The translations under genes were made by a program, and so were the position numbers. This document shows, piece after piece, positions 18,095 to 27,207 of a stretch of DNA of 64,000 bases. Position 1 is the first letter of the stretch, and each line of letters opens with the position of its first letter. The notes under the pieces were generated by a model. It saw only the letters and a list, made by a program, of their open reading frames with translations. It was not told where the DNA came from and made no database searches. Source of the stretch: Neobacillus cucumis (lineage in GTDB: Bacteria; Bacillota; Bacilli; Bacillales_B; DSM-18226); NCBI RefSeq assembly GCF_016107705.1, contig NZ_JAEHGC010000001.1, forward strand, positions 744,001 through 808,000, given 5' to 3'.

Positions 18095-18589
18095 TTGAAA
18101 CAAAGCGAACGTGGCTTAACACTTGTAGAGGTACTTGCTACTTTAACTATTCTCTCAATTGTTAGTATCATTATTTGGAATATCTTTTTTCAAGGCTACA
18201 ATTATTCCGAAAAGGCCGTGTCTAAAAATTTTATGATTCAAGAGACAAACATTCTAATTACATCGTTAACAAAGATTCACCAAACAACCAGTAAGTATCA
18301 AATAACCAGTACTGGCTCTAATAATTGTGATATTACAGTTACTTCTTATAAAAAAGATAAGGTACAAAATATTGATGTTAAACAACCGGACCAACTTTTC
18401 AGCCATTCTCAAATTTGCTTTGGGATAGTTCTTGATATTAAAAATAAAAAAACCGGCTCTACTCCAAATGAAATTGTTCCAAATGAAAATGATGTTTCTA
18501 TTACACTAACCGCCAAAGATAAAAATTATCCAAACAATATGATCGAGATAAAGTCTTACCTTTATCGCATGAAGGGGGTCGGTTATTAA
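18095..18589 (+). CDS. Minor type IV prepilin (PilW/PulJ-like)
   Basis: The 164-residue product begins MKQSERG, cleaved before LTLVEVLATLTILSIVSIIIWNIFF (Glu5 present, Leu at +1). Two cysteines (in NNCDIT and HSQICFG) could form a disulfide in the head. I choose TTG as start because AAGGAG lies 9 bases before it; the ATG nine bases upstream would sit directly on that ribosome binding site. Size and the large head suggest a PilW/GspJ-like minor pilin. Its TAA overlaps the next ATG by one base. Confidence 0.82.
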   Translation: MKQSERGLTLVEVLATLTILSIVSIIIWNIFFQGYNYSEKAVSKNFMIQETNILITSLTKIHQTTSKYQITSTGSNNCDITVTSYKKDKVQNIDVKQPDQLFSHSQICFGIVLDIKNKKTGSTPNEIVPNENDVSITLTAKDKNYPNNMIEIKSYLYRMKGVGY

Positions 18590-19920
18590 TGAATCAACTC
18601 AAGTCTGAACAAGGTTATGCACTTGTTACCGTTTTGATAATCATTACTATTTTCTCAGCTTTGTTTCTAACCTTTATGGGACAAGGGTTTAATAGCGCCA
18701 AGCAAAACCAACAAGTAGAAAAATCTTCTCAATCTGTTGCTTTAGCAGAAATGGGAGTTTCTTATTACGATGTAGCCATTCAAAAAAGTTTTGAACAAAT
18801 AAAAACTGATATAGCGGGAAAAGTTGAAAGGAAGGAATTAACTACAACATCAGCTGTAATTGATTACTTAAGATCATCTCTAAAAACAAGTATCGAAAAT
18901 ATTACACCACCGCCCTCTTCTTCAATAGATGATGACGCATCTTTTACTATTGAAAAAGGGGATAAAATTAATATAGCCCCAGTAGGATCCCAACTAAAAA
19001 TTAATCTAAATGTGATTGGTACGAAGAACGATGATAGTACTAAGCTTAATGTAGAAATGCTTATTAACAACATATCTGATATTAATATCAAAACTACAAG
19101 TACAAATTCACCCCCGCCAGAAATAACTTATGGCCAAGTTACTAGACCTGATATTGTTGATCCAAACTGTAATAATCCTCAATCACTAGAGATTAGCAAG
19201 AATAATGGCAACAATGGTAATGGTGGTACAGGTGACAGTAATTTAAATGTAATATGTTCCAACGTATATATTGACCAATCAAATACAAGTGATGGAAATA
19301 GGACCTATACTGGAAATAACAATGTAGATGTTTCTAAAATATATTCAACTATTGGTTTAGTATTTACCGGTAACCTAAATAATACCGGGTCTTTACAGCT
19401 TTACGCAAATTCACTTCAAATGGCAAGCAATTTCAATAATCCTACCAATGTAACTGTTGAAACTAAATATAGTTTTACAATTGGAAGTAATGTACAAAAT
19501 ACAAATCATGTTAATTTTTTCGTTGGAGGACTCCTTAATATTAATGGTCACCTTGATTTAAATAATAATTCAAATGTTTATGTACGTGGGACAAAACGCA
19601 CTACTGATACTTCTATTTCTACAATTAACGGTCATTTAAATATTGATTCTACTTCTAAAATGTGTGTAAATGGTGACTTAAAAGTAACAAGTGGTTTGGA
19701 TATCTCTCAAGATCGATTAATCATTAAGGGGAAGGTTGTTGATGGTAACGGAATTCAAATAAACGATGGTAGAATAAAATATGTTACTGATTCAACAGAT
19801 AAACAATGGCTTCAGCAACAATGTCTAAATACGTTTGAAGTACCAACGTCAGACACAACTAATTCTATTGAATGGGGAAATATAACTAATTCAATGATAA
19901 ATGATGTAACCTATCCTTAA
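18589..19920 (+). CDS. Large PilX/GspK-like minor pilin with repetitive head
   Basis: The 443-residue protein has a pilin-like N-terminus SEQG before YALVTVLIIITIFSALFLTFMGQG, lacking Glu5 as in PilX/GspK-type tip pilins. Residues about 40-165 look like an ordinary PilX N-domain. A Pro/Asn/Gly-rich stretch (165-220) leads into about 200 residues with short alternating strand patterns and many Asn turns (IGLVFTGNLNNTGSLQLYANSLQMASNF), suggesting a beta-solenoid. Four cysteines lie in the distal part. I infer a pilus-tip protein, possibly an adhesin. It is last of the plus-strand operon and converges on folC. Confidence 0.8.
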   Translation: MNQLKSEQGYALVTVLIIITIFSALFLTFMGQGFNSAKQNQQVEKSSQSVALAEMGVSYYDVAIQKSFEQIKTDIAGKVERKELTTTSAVIDYLRSSLKTSIENITPPPSSSIDDDASFTIEKGDKINIAPVGSQLKINLNVIGTKNDDSTKLNVEMLINNISDINIKTTSTNSPPPEITYGQVTRPDIVDPNCNNPQSLEISKNNGNNGNGGTGDSNLNVICSNVYIDQSNTSDGNRTYTGNNNVDVSKIYSTIGLVFTGNLNNTGSLQLYANSLQMASNFNNPTNVTVETKYSFTIGSNVQNTNHVNFFVGGLLNINGHLDLNNNSNVYVRGTKRTTDTSISTINGHLNIDSTSKMCVNGDLKVTSGLDISQDRLIIKGKVVDGNGIQINDGRIKYVTDSTDKQWLQQQCLNTFEVPTSDTTNSIEWGNITNSMINDVTYP

Positions 19921-19947
19921 GATATGGAAATGTAATAAACAAAATGA

Positions 19948-19993
19948 AGAGATAAATTTTAGTTATTTAACTAATTTTATCTCTCCATTTTTA
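19948..19993 (+). terminator. Terminator between minor pilin operon and folC
   Basis: A long AT-rich hairpin (AGAGATAAA... at 19948 pairing with ...TTTATCTCT ending 19984, one small bulge) followed by ATTTTTAAA lies between convergent genes and may serve both strands. Confidence 0.65.
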
Positions 19994-20013
19994 AATATTA
20001 ATTTTAGTTTATC

Positions 20014-21318
20014 TCATTTCAATAATCTGCGTAGTATCGGTTTTGCTTCTGAAATAAAGTACAGAGAACCTGTTACCACTAATATGCCCCCATGTTGTAT
20101 AGCATGAACTGCTTCGTTTAAGTACTCATGCCAATTCTCTACTATAACCTTATTTTCCGATTTACTTTTTTCATATAAATCATGAGCAGTTGCTGCACGA
20201 GGATAATCAAAGGAGACAAAAGAAATTTGATTTGCCACTTGGTCAAGCTGTTCAATCATTTTATCAAACTTTTTATCCTTTAAAGCTGCAAAGATAATGT
20301 GGATGTTTCGATCTGAGTATCGTTTTGTGAGTTCGGTTACAAGTGTAGCAATTCCTTCATCATTATGCGCACCATCAATGATGACCAGCGGCTTTTCGGA
20401 AAGAATTTCAAATCTTCCCGGCCAATACGCCTTTTTTAATCCCTCTCTGATCGATTGCTCCGTTATAGATATCAATCCCTTTTGATTTAAATATTGAGCG
20501 GATGTAATAGCCAGAGAGGCATTTTCGGTTTGGTGTTTGCCAATCATACTGATTTCAATTTCCTCCAATGAATGTAAGGCATTTTTCATTGAAAAGATTT
20601 CACCTTTCGAAACCGACTGATGACCGCTAATCGAAAATTCCTGACCAATACGATAAATCGGCGCATCCTTTTGCTTCGCCTGCTCTTCAATCACATCTAA
20701 TGCTCCAGGATGTTTGACTGCAGTAAAAATAGGGGTTTGATTTTTAATAATTCCCGCCTTTTCAAAGGCAATTTCCTCATAAGTATCCCCTAAAATACTG
20801 GTATGATCGAGTCCAATATTCGTTATAATCGAAGCAATTGGCAAGATGACATTTGTAGAATCAAAACGACCGCCAAGCCCAACTTCATAAAGGGCAATAT
20901 CTATCGGATTTATTTCAGCAAAATAATAAAAAGACATGGCTGTAATCACTTCAAACTCTGTGGGACCACCAAGCTCTGTTTCTTCTAATTCATCAGCAAG
21001 CGGGCGGATTACATTTGCAAGCTGCAATAATTCTTCATCACCGATTGCTTTTCCATTGATGCTAATCCGTTCATTAAACTGCTCAATATAAGGAGATGTA
21101 AAAGTTCCGACTTTGTACCCCTGTTCTTGCAGAATGGAACGCAAAAAGGTGACTGTTGAGCCTTTACCATTCGTTCCACCAATATGAATCGCTTTTAATT
21201 TATTTTCTGGATGCCCTAGCCTGTCCATCATCCATTCCATTCTTTTTAAACCAGGCTTGATTCCAAGTCTTAGCCTTGCATGGATCCAGTCAAGGGCTTC
21301 TTGATAGGTTGAAAACAT
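20014..21318 (-). CDS. folC: Folylpolyglutamate synthase / dihydrofolate synthase
   Basis: FolC adds glutamate to dihydropteroate and folates using ATP. The product of about 434 residues has the Mur-ligase P-loop GGTNGKGSTVTFL near residue 46, the omega-loop SPYIEQFNERISI, the HTSILGDTYEEIAFEKAGI motif and the C-domain DGAHNDEG. I take the ATG nine bases inside the longest frame because GGGGTG then has proper spacing. It follows valS closely, as in B. subtilis valS-folC. Confidence 0.96.
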   Translation of the reverse strand: MFSTYQEALDWIHARLRLGIKPGLKRMEWMMDRLGHPENKLKAIHIGGTNGKGSTVTFLRSILQEQGYKVGTFTSPYIEQFNERISINGKAIGDEELLQLANVIRPLADELEETELGGPTEFEVITAMSFYYFAEINPIDIALYEVGLGGRFDSTNVILPIASIITNIGLDHTSILGDTYEEIAFEKAGIIKNQTPIFTAVKHPGALDVIEEQAKQKDAPIYRIGQEFSISGHQSVSKGEIFSMKNALHSLEEIEISMIGKHQTENASLAITSAQYLNQKGLISITEQSIREGLKKAYWPGRFEILSEKPLVIIDGAHNDEGIATLVTELTKRYSDRNIHIIFAALKDKKFDKMIEQLDQVANQISFVSFDYPRAATAHDLYEKSKSENKVIVENWHEYLNEAVHAIQHGGILVVTGSLYFISEAKPILRRLLK

Positions 21319-21378
21319 TTTTGACACCCCGTTTTTGTTATGTAAAAGACGAATCCAGTGACGGATTCGTCTTATTTA

Positions 21379-24024
21379 TTATAATCCTTTTAGTTCATTT
21401 AATCTCGCTTCGACAACTGCTCTCTTTTCGAGATAATCCTGTTCTTTTGCCTTTTCTTCGGCAATGACATTTTCAGGAGCCTTTTTGATAAAGCCTTCAT
21501 TGCTTAATTTCTTTTGAACGCGCTCTACTTCTTTCGTAAACTTATCGAATTCTTTTTGAAGACGAGCAATTTCTTCTTCAATATTGATTAAGCCTTCAAG
21601 CGGAAGAATGATTTCTAAACCAGTGATAACAGCGGTCATCGCTTTATCCGGTGTTTCAATCGCAATACCCATTTGAAGCTCTTCAGGATTACAGAAACGT
21701 TCAATATAAGCACGATTTTTTTCAAGTGCTTTAAGAACAGTTTCATCTTTTGCTTTTACAAGCATTTTAATCTTTTTGCTCATTGGGGTATTAACCTCCG
21801 CACGGATATTCCGTACAGAACGAATCATTTCTACTAACATTTTCATTTCCTGTGCTGCTTCTTCGTCTGTAAACGAAGGGTTTACCTCAGGCCACTGAGC
21901 AGTTGTAATCGATTCGCCACTGTGAGGAAGGTTTTGCCAAATCTCTTCCGTGATAAATGGCATAAACGGATGAAGTAAACGCATTGTGTTATCCAGTACA
22001 TAGGCAAGAATGGAGCGAGTCGTTTTCTTCGCCGCTTCATCTTCTCCATATAGAGGCAGCTTTGCCATCTCAATATACCAATCACAGAAGTCATCCCAAA
22101 TGAAATTGTAAAGGGCACGGCCGACTTCACCAAATTCATAGCGGGCAGAAAGTCTTGTTACCGTTTCAATCGTTTCATTTAATCTTGTTAAAATCCACTT
22201 GTCAGCAACTGATTTTTCTCCGCTAAAATCGATTTCCTCAAACTTAAGACCGTCCATGTTCATTAGGGCAAAGCGGGATGCATTCCAAATTTTATTGGCA
22301 AAGTTCCAAGTTGCTTCAACCTTTTCAGTGCTGTAACGCAAGTCCTGGCCAGGTGAGCTTCCAGTGGATAGGAAGTAACGGAGTGAGTCAGCGCCGTATT
22401 GATCGATGACATCCATTGGGTCTACACCGTTTCCTAAAGACTTACTCATCTTGCGTCCTTGTGCATCACGAACAAGTCCGTGAATTAAAACATCTTTGAA
22501 AGGACGTTCGCCTGTAAATTCAATGCTTTGAAAGATCATTCTTGATACCCAGAAGAAGATAATATCATAGCCAGTTACTAGTACATCAGTAGGGAAGTAA
22601 CGTTTAAAATCAGCTGCTTCTTTGTCAGGCCAGCCCATTGTTGAGAATGGCCATAATGCTGAACTGAACCATGTATCTAATACATCAGTGTCCTGTTCCC
22701 ACTTCTCGATATCTGCCGGGGGCTCATGGTCTACGTAAACCTCACCTGTTTCCTTGTGATACCAAGCAGGAATACGGTGACCCCACCATAGCTGTCTAGA
22801 GATACACCAGTCACGAATGTTTTCCATCCAGTTCATGTATGTCTTTTCAAAGCGATCTGGAACAAAGTTTACTTTGTTTTCCTTGCTTTGTAGGGCAATT
22901 GCCTCATCTGCAAGTGGCTGCATTTTTACAAACCATTGAGTTGAAAGATACGGTTCAACAACCGCACCGCTCCGCTCGGAATGTCCAACCGAATGAAGAT
23001 GGTCTTCAATTTTGAAAAGAACGCCCTGTTCTTGTAAATCCTTCACAATTTGCTTGCGGCATTCAAAGCGGTCCTGGCCTTGATACTTGCCTGCATTGGC
23101 ATTCATCGAGCCATCTTCGTTCATAACGAGAATTCTTTCTAGATTATGACGGTTGCCGATTTCAAAGTCATTCGGGTCATGTGCTGGAGTAATTTTAACG
23201 GCCCCTGAACCAAATTCCATATCAACATAATCATCGCCAACGATTGGGATTTCGCGGCCAGTGATTGGCAGAATAACGGTTTTACCAATTAAATGCTTGT
23301 AACGGTCATCTTTGGGATGAACGGCAACTGCAGTATCTCCAAGCATTGTTTCTGGACGAGTTGTTGCAATTTCAATATGTCCAGAGCCATCAGCTAATGG
23401 ATATCTCATATGATAAAACGCACCTTGAACATCCTTATAAATAACTTCAATATCGGAAAGAGCCGTTTTCGTGGAAGGATCCCAGTTGATGATGTATTCG
23501 CCGCGGTAGATTAAGCCTTTTTTATAAAGTGTAACGAAAACTTCACGAACCGCAGCGGATAAACCTTCATCAAGAGTAAACCGCTCGCGGCTGTAATCTA
23601 GCCCTAAGCCTAATTTCGCCCATTGTTGGCGGATATGGGAAGCATATTCTTCCTTCCACTTCCAAGTTTCTTCGACAAATGCTTCACGGCCTAAATCATA
23701 ACGGCTTTTGCCTTCTTCACGGAGTTTGGCTTCAACCTTTGCTTGTGTAGCGATACCGGCGTGGTCCATTCCTGGAAGCCAAAGAACATCGTAGCCTTGC
23801 ATCCGTTTCATCCGGGTAAGGATATCTTGAAGGGTTGTATCCCACGCATGACCTAAATGAAGTTTTCCTGTTACGTTCGGCGGAGGAATGACAATCGTAT
23901 ACGGTTGTTTCTCTTTATCATCTTTCGCCTCAAAAAATTTGCCTTTTAGCCACCAATCATAACGACCTTGCTCAATCGATTGCGGATCGTATTTGGTCGG
24001 CATTGTAATTTCTTTTGTTTCCAT
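21379..24024 (-). CDS. valS: Valyl-tRNA synthetase
   Basis: ValS charges tRNA-Val and edits mischarged threonine. The 881-residue class I enzyme has the HIGH-type motif [15 protein letters not shown] (about residues 48-62), KMSKS in [11 protein letters not shown] near residue 525, the editing domain between them and the C-terminal coiled coil ([22 protein letters not shown]). GGAGG precedes the ATG. Expression is controlled by the T-box leader immediately upstream. Confidence 0.98.
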   Translation of the reverse strand: METKEITMPTKYDPQSIEQGRYDWWLKGKFFEAKDDKEKQPYTIVIPPPNVTGKLHLGHAWDTTLQDILTRMKRMQGYDVLWLPGMDHAGIATQAKVEAKLREEGKSRYDLGREAFVEETWKWKEEYASHIRQQWAKLGLGLDYSRERFTLDEGLSAAVREVFVTLYKKGLIYRGEYIINWDPSTKTALSDIEVIYKDVQGAFYHMRYPLADGSGHIEIATTRPETMLGDTAVAVHPKDDRYKHLIGKTVILPITGREIPIVGDDYVDMEFGSGAVKITPAHDPNDFEIGNRHNLERILVMNEDGSMNANAGKYQGQDRFECRKQIVKDLQEQGVLFKIEDHLHSVGHSERSGAVVEPYLSTQWFVKMQPLADEAIALQSKENKVNFVPDRFEKTYMNWMENIRDWCISRQLWWGHRIPAWYHKETGEVYVDHEPPADIEKWEQDTDVLDTWFSSALWPFSTMGWPDKEAADFKRYFPTDVLVTGYDIIFFWVSRMIFQSIEFTGERPFKDVLIHGLVRDAQGRKMSKSLGNGVDPMDVIDQYGADSLRYFLSTGSSPGQDLRYSTEKVEATWNFANKIWNASRFALMNMDGLKFEEIDFSGEKSVADKWILTRLNETIETVTRLSARYEFGEVGRALYNFIWDDFCDWYIEMAKLPLYGEDEAAKKTTRSILAYVLDNTMRLLHPFMPFITEEIWQNLPHSGESITTAQWPEVNPSFTDEEAAQEMKMLVEMIRSVRNIRAEVNTPMSKKIKMLVKAKDETVLKALEKNRAYIERFCNPEELQMGIAIETPDKAMTAVITGLEIILPLEGLINIEEEIARLQKEFDKFTKEVERVQKKLSNEGFIKKAPENVIAEEKAKEQDYLEKRAVVEARLNELKGL

Positions 24025-24062
24025 CTAAGTTTTGCCTCCTTTAATAACCTGCATTGTACCGA

Positions 24063-24318
24063 AAAATAAAAAAACTCCACTTCGTCATAAAAGGACGAAT
24101 GGAGTTGCTTCGCGGTACCACCTTTTTTCCAATCAAACTACGATTGGCACTTCATCGGATAACGGATTTCATCCGTCTTCTGCTAATGGGATATAGATCC
24201 TTTCGCAGAAGAAGCTCAAGGGCGACCTTCCAATGTTCTACTTAGGAAATCTTTCAGCTAATGATTTCCCTCTCTAAAAGCAGATTGCAATGTACTCTTC
24301 CCTGTCAATGCTTAGCTA
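24063..24318 (-). ncRNA. T-box riboswitch upstream of valS
   Basis: On the minus strand the leader starts near GAAGAGTACATT, has stem I with AGAGAGGGAAATC and GCTGAAAGATTTCC, and carries a GTC triplet at 24224-24226 before GCCCTTGAGC, a likely valine specifier. The T-box motif GGTGGTACCGCG is at 24111-24122. A terminator hairpin (24073-24106) with a T run follows. Uncharged tRNA-Val is expected to pair with the specifier and T-box to favour antitermination. A TATAAT at 24324-24329 is a probable -10; no good -35 is visible. Confidence 0.93.
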
Positions 24319-24399
24319 ATTAAATTATATTGTTATACTACCCAAAATAGGGTGATGACGTCAATAATGATTGCCTAATTTTTAAAAATTTATACTATC

Positions 24400-25710
24400 T
24401 TAGGCACTTTGATTAAAGTTTTCTATATTGGATGATTTACTTTTTAGATAAACGGATGATTTTGCTAAGGTGATTCCAAGCACTGCCCAAAATAGCGGGG
24501 CTACCGGAACTGTACTGATATTAAAGAATGCTTGTCCAAGATAACCTAGAATCGTAGCCATCAACCCAAATAACAGTATCTTTTCGTCGTCTTTTGCTTT
24601 TTTTACCGCTTGAAGCGTTCTTGTAAATACATATAAAAGCAATAGTAAATACGTTATTAAAGCTGGAATCCCAAGGGTTATTGCTATCTGCAAATATTCA
24701 TTATGTGCTTTATCAACAATAATATTTGGGTCACCAAAATATCTTTGTAGTTCGTCCGGTTTTGCATGGAATACAAATTCAAAGGTGTCAGGTCCAGAAC
24801 CTAACCAGAAATATTTTTTAATTAATGGTATTGATTTTTCCCAGATAAATAGCCGTGAAGATCCCTCTAAACCGGTACTTTCATTGGTCACTATATGATA
24901 AGAATCTGTAACAGCTGTAGTTATACGATTTGTATAAGTCCCCTTCTCAAGGTTATTTAGTAGAATCACAATAAGTGCTAAGGAAATTAATAATAAACTC
25001 CATTTTTTCCAAAGATATTTATTTTTAATGATAGCTGCAACAGACATAAAGGCAATTCCAATAAATACACCTACCCAGCCACTTCTTGTTCCGGAAAAAA
25101 TAAGTGCAGTAAAGGATAAACATATAGAAATATAGTGTAAGAGTGATAATTTATAATTTTTCTCGATTAAAAATAATGTGAGGGTTAGTAAAATTACTAA
25201 CACTAAGTATGAGCCAAAAAAATTTGGATTATCAAAAAAAGCATAACTTCTGGTAGTATTCAAATTAAAACTGTTTCTTGGAAGAAAATCTAAAAGATAA
25301 TGCTGTAAAATTCCGTAAGTCGAAACTAAAGCAGAAACAATAGATATTCCGGTTAATAATTTATTTAATTTTTTTAAGTTTAACATTCGATAAGAAAATA
25401 TAAACAAGCTGCAATATGCAAAATATGAAATAAGTCCTTCTTTTCGATCAATTAAACCAAATATGGAGGTGTACCAACTTTTTGAAAAAGCAGTAGAAAG
25501 TTCAATTAGACATAAAAATATGATGATAAGAAACTCAACTGTTGCCTCACCCTTTTTGGGAATTAACAAACGATATTTCTTTTTATAACAAATAGAGAGC
25601 CAAGCAACTAAAACAAATATGTATAGATAATTTGCCTTAGTGGTTGTGTAATATGGATCATACCCCCACGGATAAATCAACAGCGGAAACAACAGGATAA
25701 ACCAATACAT
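24400..25710 (-). CDS. O-antigen ligase / Wzy_C family membrane protein
   Basis: The 436-residue polytopic protein has about eleven membrane spans and a large extracytoplasmic loop between spans in the C-half, with GSSRLFIWEKSIPLIKKYFWLGSGPDTFEFVF and DKAHNEYLQIAITLGIPALI. These are hallmarks of Wzy_C (WaaL, Wzy and PglL type) glycan transferases acting on lipid-linked sugars; the H-N-E motif carries the usual catalytic His. It interrupts the B. subtilis order ysxE-valS and is AT-rich like the pilus genes. No other polysaccharide gene is nearby, so glycan polymerisation is unlikely to be its local context. O-linked pilin glycosylation is one inference. RBS GAGGA precedes ATG. Confidence 0.82.
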   Translation of the reverse strand: MYWFILLFPLLIYPWGYDPYYTTTKANYLYIFVLVAWLSICYKKKYRLLIPKKGEATVEFLIIIFLCLIELSTAFSKSWYTSIFGLIDRKEGLISYFAYCSLFIFSYRMLNLKKLNKLLTGISIVSALVSTYGILQHYLLDFLPRNSFNLNTTRSYAFFDNPNFFGSYLVLVILLTLTLFLIEKNYKLSLLHYISICLSFTALIFSGTRSGWVGVFIGIAFMSVAAIIKNKYLWKKWSLLLISLALIVILLNNLEKGTYTNRITTAVTDSYHIVTNESTGLEGSSRLFIWEKSIPLIKKYFWLGSGPDTFEFVFHAKPDELQRYFGDPNIIVDKAHNEYLQIAITLGIPALITYLLLLLYVFTRTLQAVKKAKDDEKILLFGLMATILGYLGQAFFNISTVPVAPLFWAVLGITLAKSSVYLKSKSSNIENFNQSA

Positions 25711-25878
25711 ATAAAAGTTCCTCGTAGTGTAAATTTTTTGTTAACTTTTTTATTATTTCATTAAATACGGGACAATTCAATTGGAAAATTGGAAGGATTT
25801 TAGTATTTTTTTGGGGAATTTGAACGGGGTCAAGAATATACATAAAGAAATGTCATTTAAAAAGGGAGGACTCTTTCG

Positions 25879-26073
25879 GTGAAAAGGAAAAAATTTAGCA
25901 AATTTACCTACCATCCCTGGTTCAGAGCCTGCCGCAGAATTGCAGCGCAATTCATTGTTCCGTTCATTATTTTTCAATTTATTCGAACACTATTCTTACC
26001 GACGGTCTTTGATGTTTTGTTATTATCATTTTTTATCGTCGTCGGCCTTTCAATTATGTTTGAAATTATTTAA
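25879..26073 (+). CDS. Small conserved-position membrane protein
   Basis: This 64-residue product starts with a basic stretch (MKRKKFSKFTYHPWFRACRR) followed by two hydrophobic segments (FIVPFIIFQFIRTLFLPT and VFDVLLLSFFIVVGLSIMF). A clear GGGAGGA lies 7 bases before the GTG start, which argues for real translation. It is on the plus strand and converges on ysxE, sharing the terminator. B. subtilis has a small gene (yszA, from memory) at about this place, but I cannot confirm homology. Function unknown. Confidence 0.65.
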   Translation: MKRKKFSKFTYHPWFRACRRIAAQFIVPFIIFQFIRTLFLPTVFDVLLLSFFIVVGLSIMFEII

Positions 26074-26112
26074 AGGAGCCTTTGTAGCAAGATTATTGCT
26101 GCTGGGCTCCTT
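26073..26112. terminator. Shared terminator between ysxE and the small membrane protein gene
   Basis: AAGGAGCC (26073-26080) pairs with GGCTCCTT (26105-26112) with an inner AGCAA/TTGCT stem. It lies between convergent genes, overlapping the last ysxE codons, and is flanked by T-rich sequence on both sides. Confidence 0.65.
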
Positions 26113-27130
26113 CTTTTGCTTGTTGCTGCTGTTTATCCATTTCAAACATGCTTGTCACTACATATTCCGAGTTTTTCAAATGCCAATAGCGGCGCTGCAG
26201 CTGCCTGACAAACTTTAATTCATTTTTTGCATCCTGCCTGCGATAGTAACCTTCCACACCCTGGATCATTGGGACCGGATAAGCTAAATAGCTGTAAAAA
26301 AGTAATTTTTCATCCTGTTTAAAAGGAAAATATTTAAAATAATGCTGGACCAACTCAATTGCATCATTATTCCGTCTTGGCAAGGTTTCTAAGGATCTTG
26401 ATAGGTATGGCAGCATGTCATGGATGGGCGACCCATAACGGGCATTTTCAAAATTGATAAAATGGCCATATCCTCTGTCATCATATAGAAAATGCTCTGA
26501 TGATAATTTTCCATGGATAATGACCATCCTGGCTTTTTCTGAGTCCTTCGTTTCTTCATACCAATCTTCAAATCGATCCTTTGAAAAACGCAGGGCCAGA
26601 CTAATTTCGTTGTAATACAGGCAATACAATAATTCAAACGGCGACATATAGGTCTTATTTTCACACTCTTCAATGAAGCCTTCTAGAAATTCCTGATGTT
26701 TTTCCAACTGCTGAATAGTCTTTTCGTAATGCTCAGTTCGCTCTTCCTTGCTCACATCGATTTCTTTTGCCGATAGTGTATGAAGCCTGGCCAGTTCACG
26801 GAATAATTGCTGATTTCGGTGAACACGGTCTTCTTTTAGCTCGTTTGACATCCACGGCATCAAATAATACAGCTCATCGTTATGAAGAACAGCATACCGG
26901 CCATCCATGGTTGGATAAATGGGAACGATGCGGTTATAGCCCTTTTGGTATAAAAGATGGACATGGCGGATAAAATCCGTTCCTGTTGTGGGAGTGATTT
27001 TTTTGAGGGCAAAGGTTCCTTTATTGGAATAGACCTTCAGGACACTGCCGAAATCCTCTACAAAATAAGGCTTAATCTGATAATTTTCAAGAATGGGAGA
27101 AAGCCTTTCAAGCCAATTTGAGTCATTCAT
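26093..27130 (-). CDS. ysxE: Spore coat-associated protein YsxE (CotS/aminoglycoside phosphotransferase-like)
   Basis: YsxE belongs to the CotS family of kinase-fold spore coat proteins that depend on SpoVID/SafA for assembly. The product of about 345 residues shows the APH/choline kinase layout: N-lobe GTFALKKI with the ATP lysine, and the catalytic-loop region MVIIHGKLSSEHFLYD followed by HFINFENARYGSPIHDM. HGKLSSEHF replaces the active HGDLxxxN and FINFE replaces the metal-binding DFE, so it is probably a pseudokinase. The C-terminus is Gln-rich. I take the ATG over a TTG nine bases upstream for spacing to AAAGTGAG. It follows spoVID as in B. subtilis. Confidence 0.9.
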   Translation of the reverse strand: MNDSNWLERLSPILENYQIKPYFVEDFGSVLKVYSNKGTFALKKITPTTGTDFIRHVHLLYQKGYNRIVPIYPTMDGRYAVLHNDELYYLMPWMSNELKEDRVHRNQQLFRELARLHTLSAKEIDVSKEERTEHYEKTIQQLEKHQEFLEGFIEECENKTYMSPFELLYCLYYNEISLALRFSKDRFEDWYEETKDSEKARMVIIHGKLSSEHFLYDDRGYGHFINFENARYGSPIHDMLPYLSRSLETLPRRNNDAIELVQHYFKYFPFKQDEKLLFYSYLAYPVPMIQGVEGYYRRQDAKNELKFVRQLQRRYWHLKNSEYVVTSMFEMDKQQQQAKEGAQQQ

Positions 27131-27207
27131 GCTACTCAACTCACTTTGTTTTTCGGATTTTACAACAAGGTGAGCGGGTATAAAACCCGCTCATCTGTTA
27201 AATATTT

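Noticed and set aside
7138..19920. Type II secretion or ComG competence operon instead of a type IV pilus
   Set aside because: PilT, PilM and the PilN/PilO pair are present, PilC has the T4P length, and the minor pilin set is T4P-like; no ComGA-ComGG order is seen.
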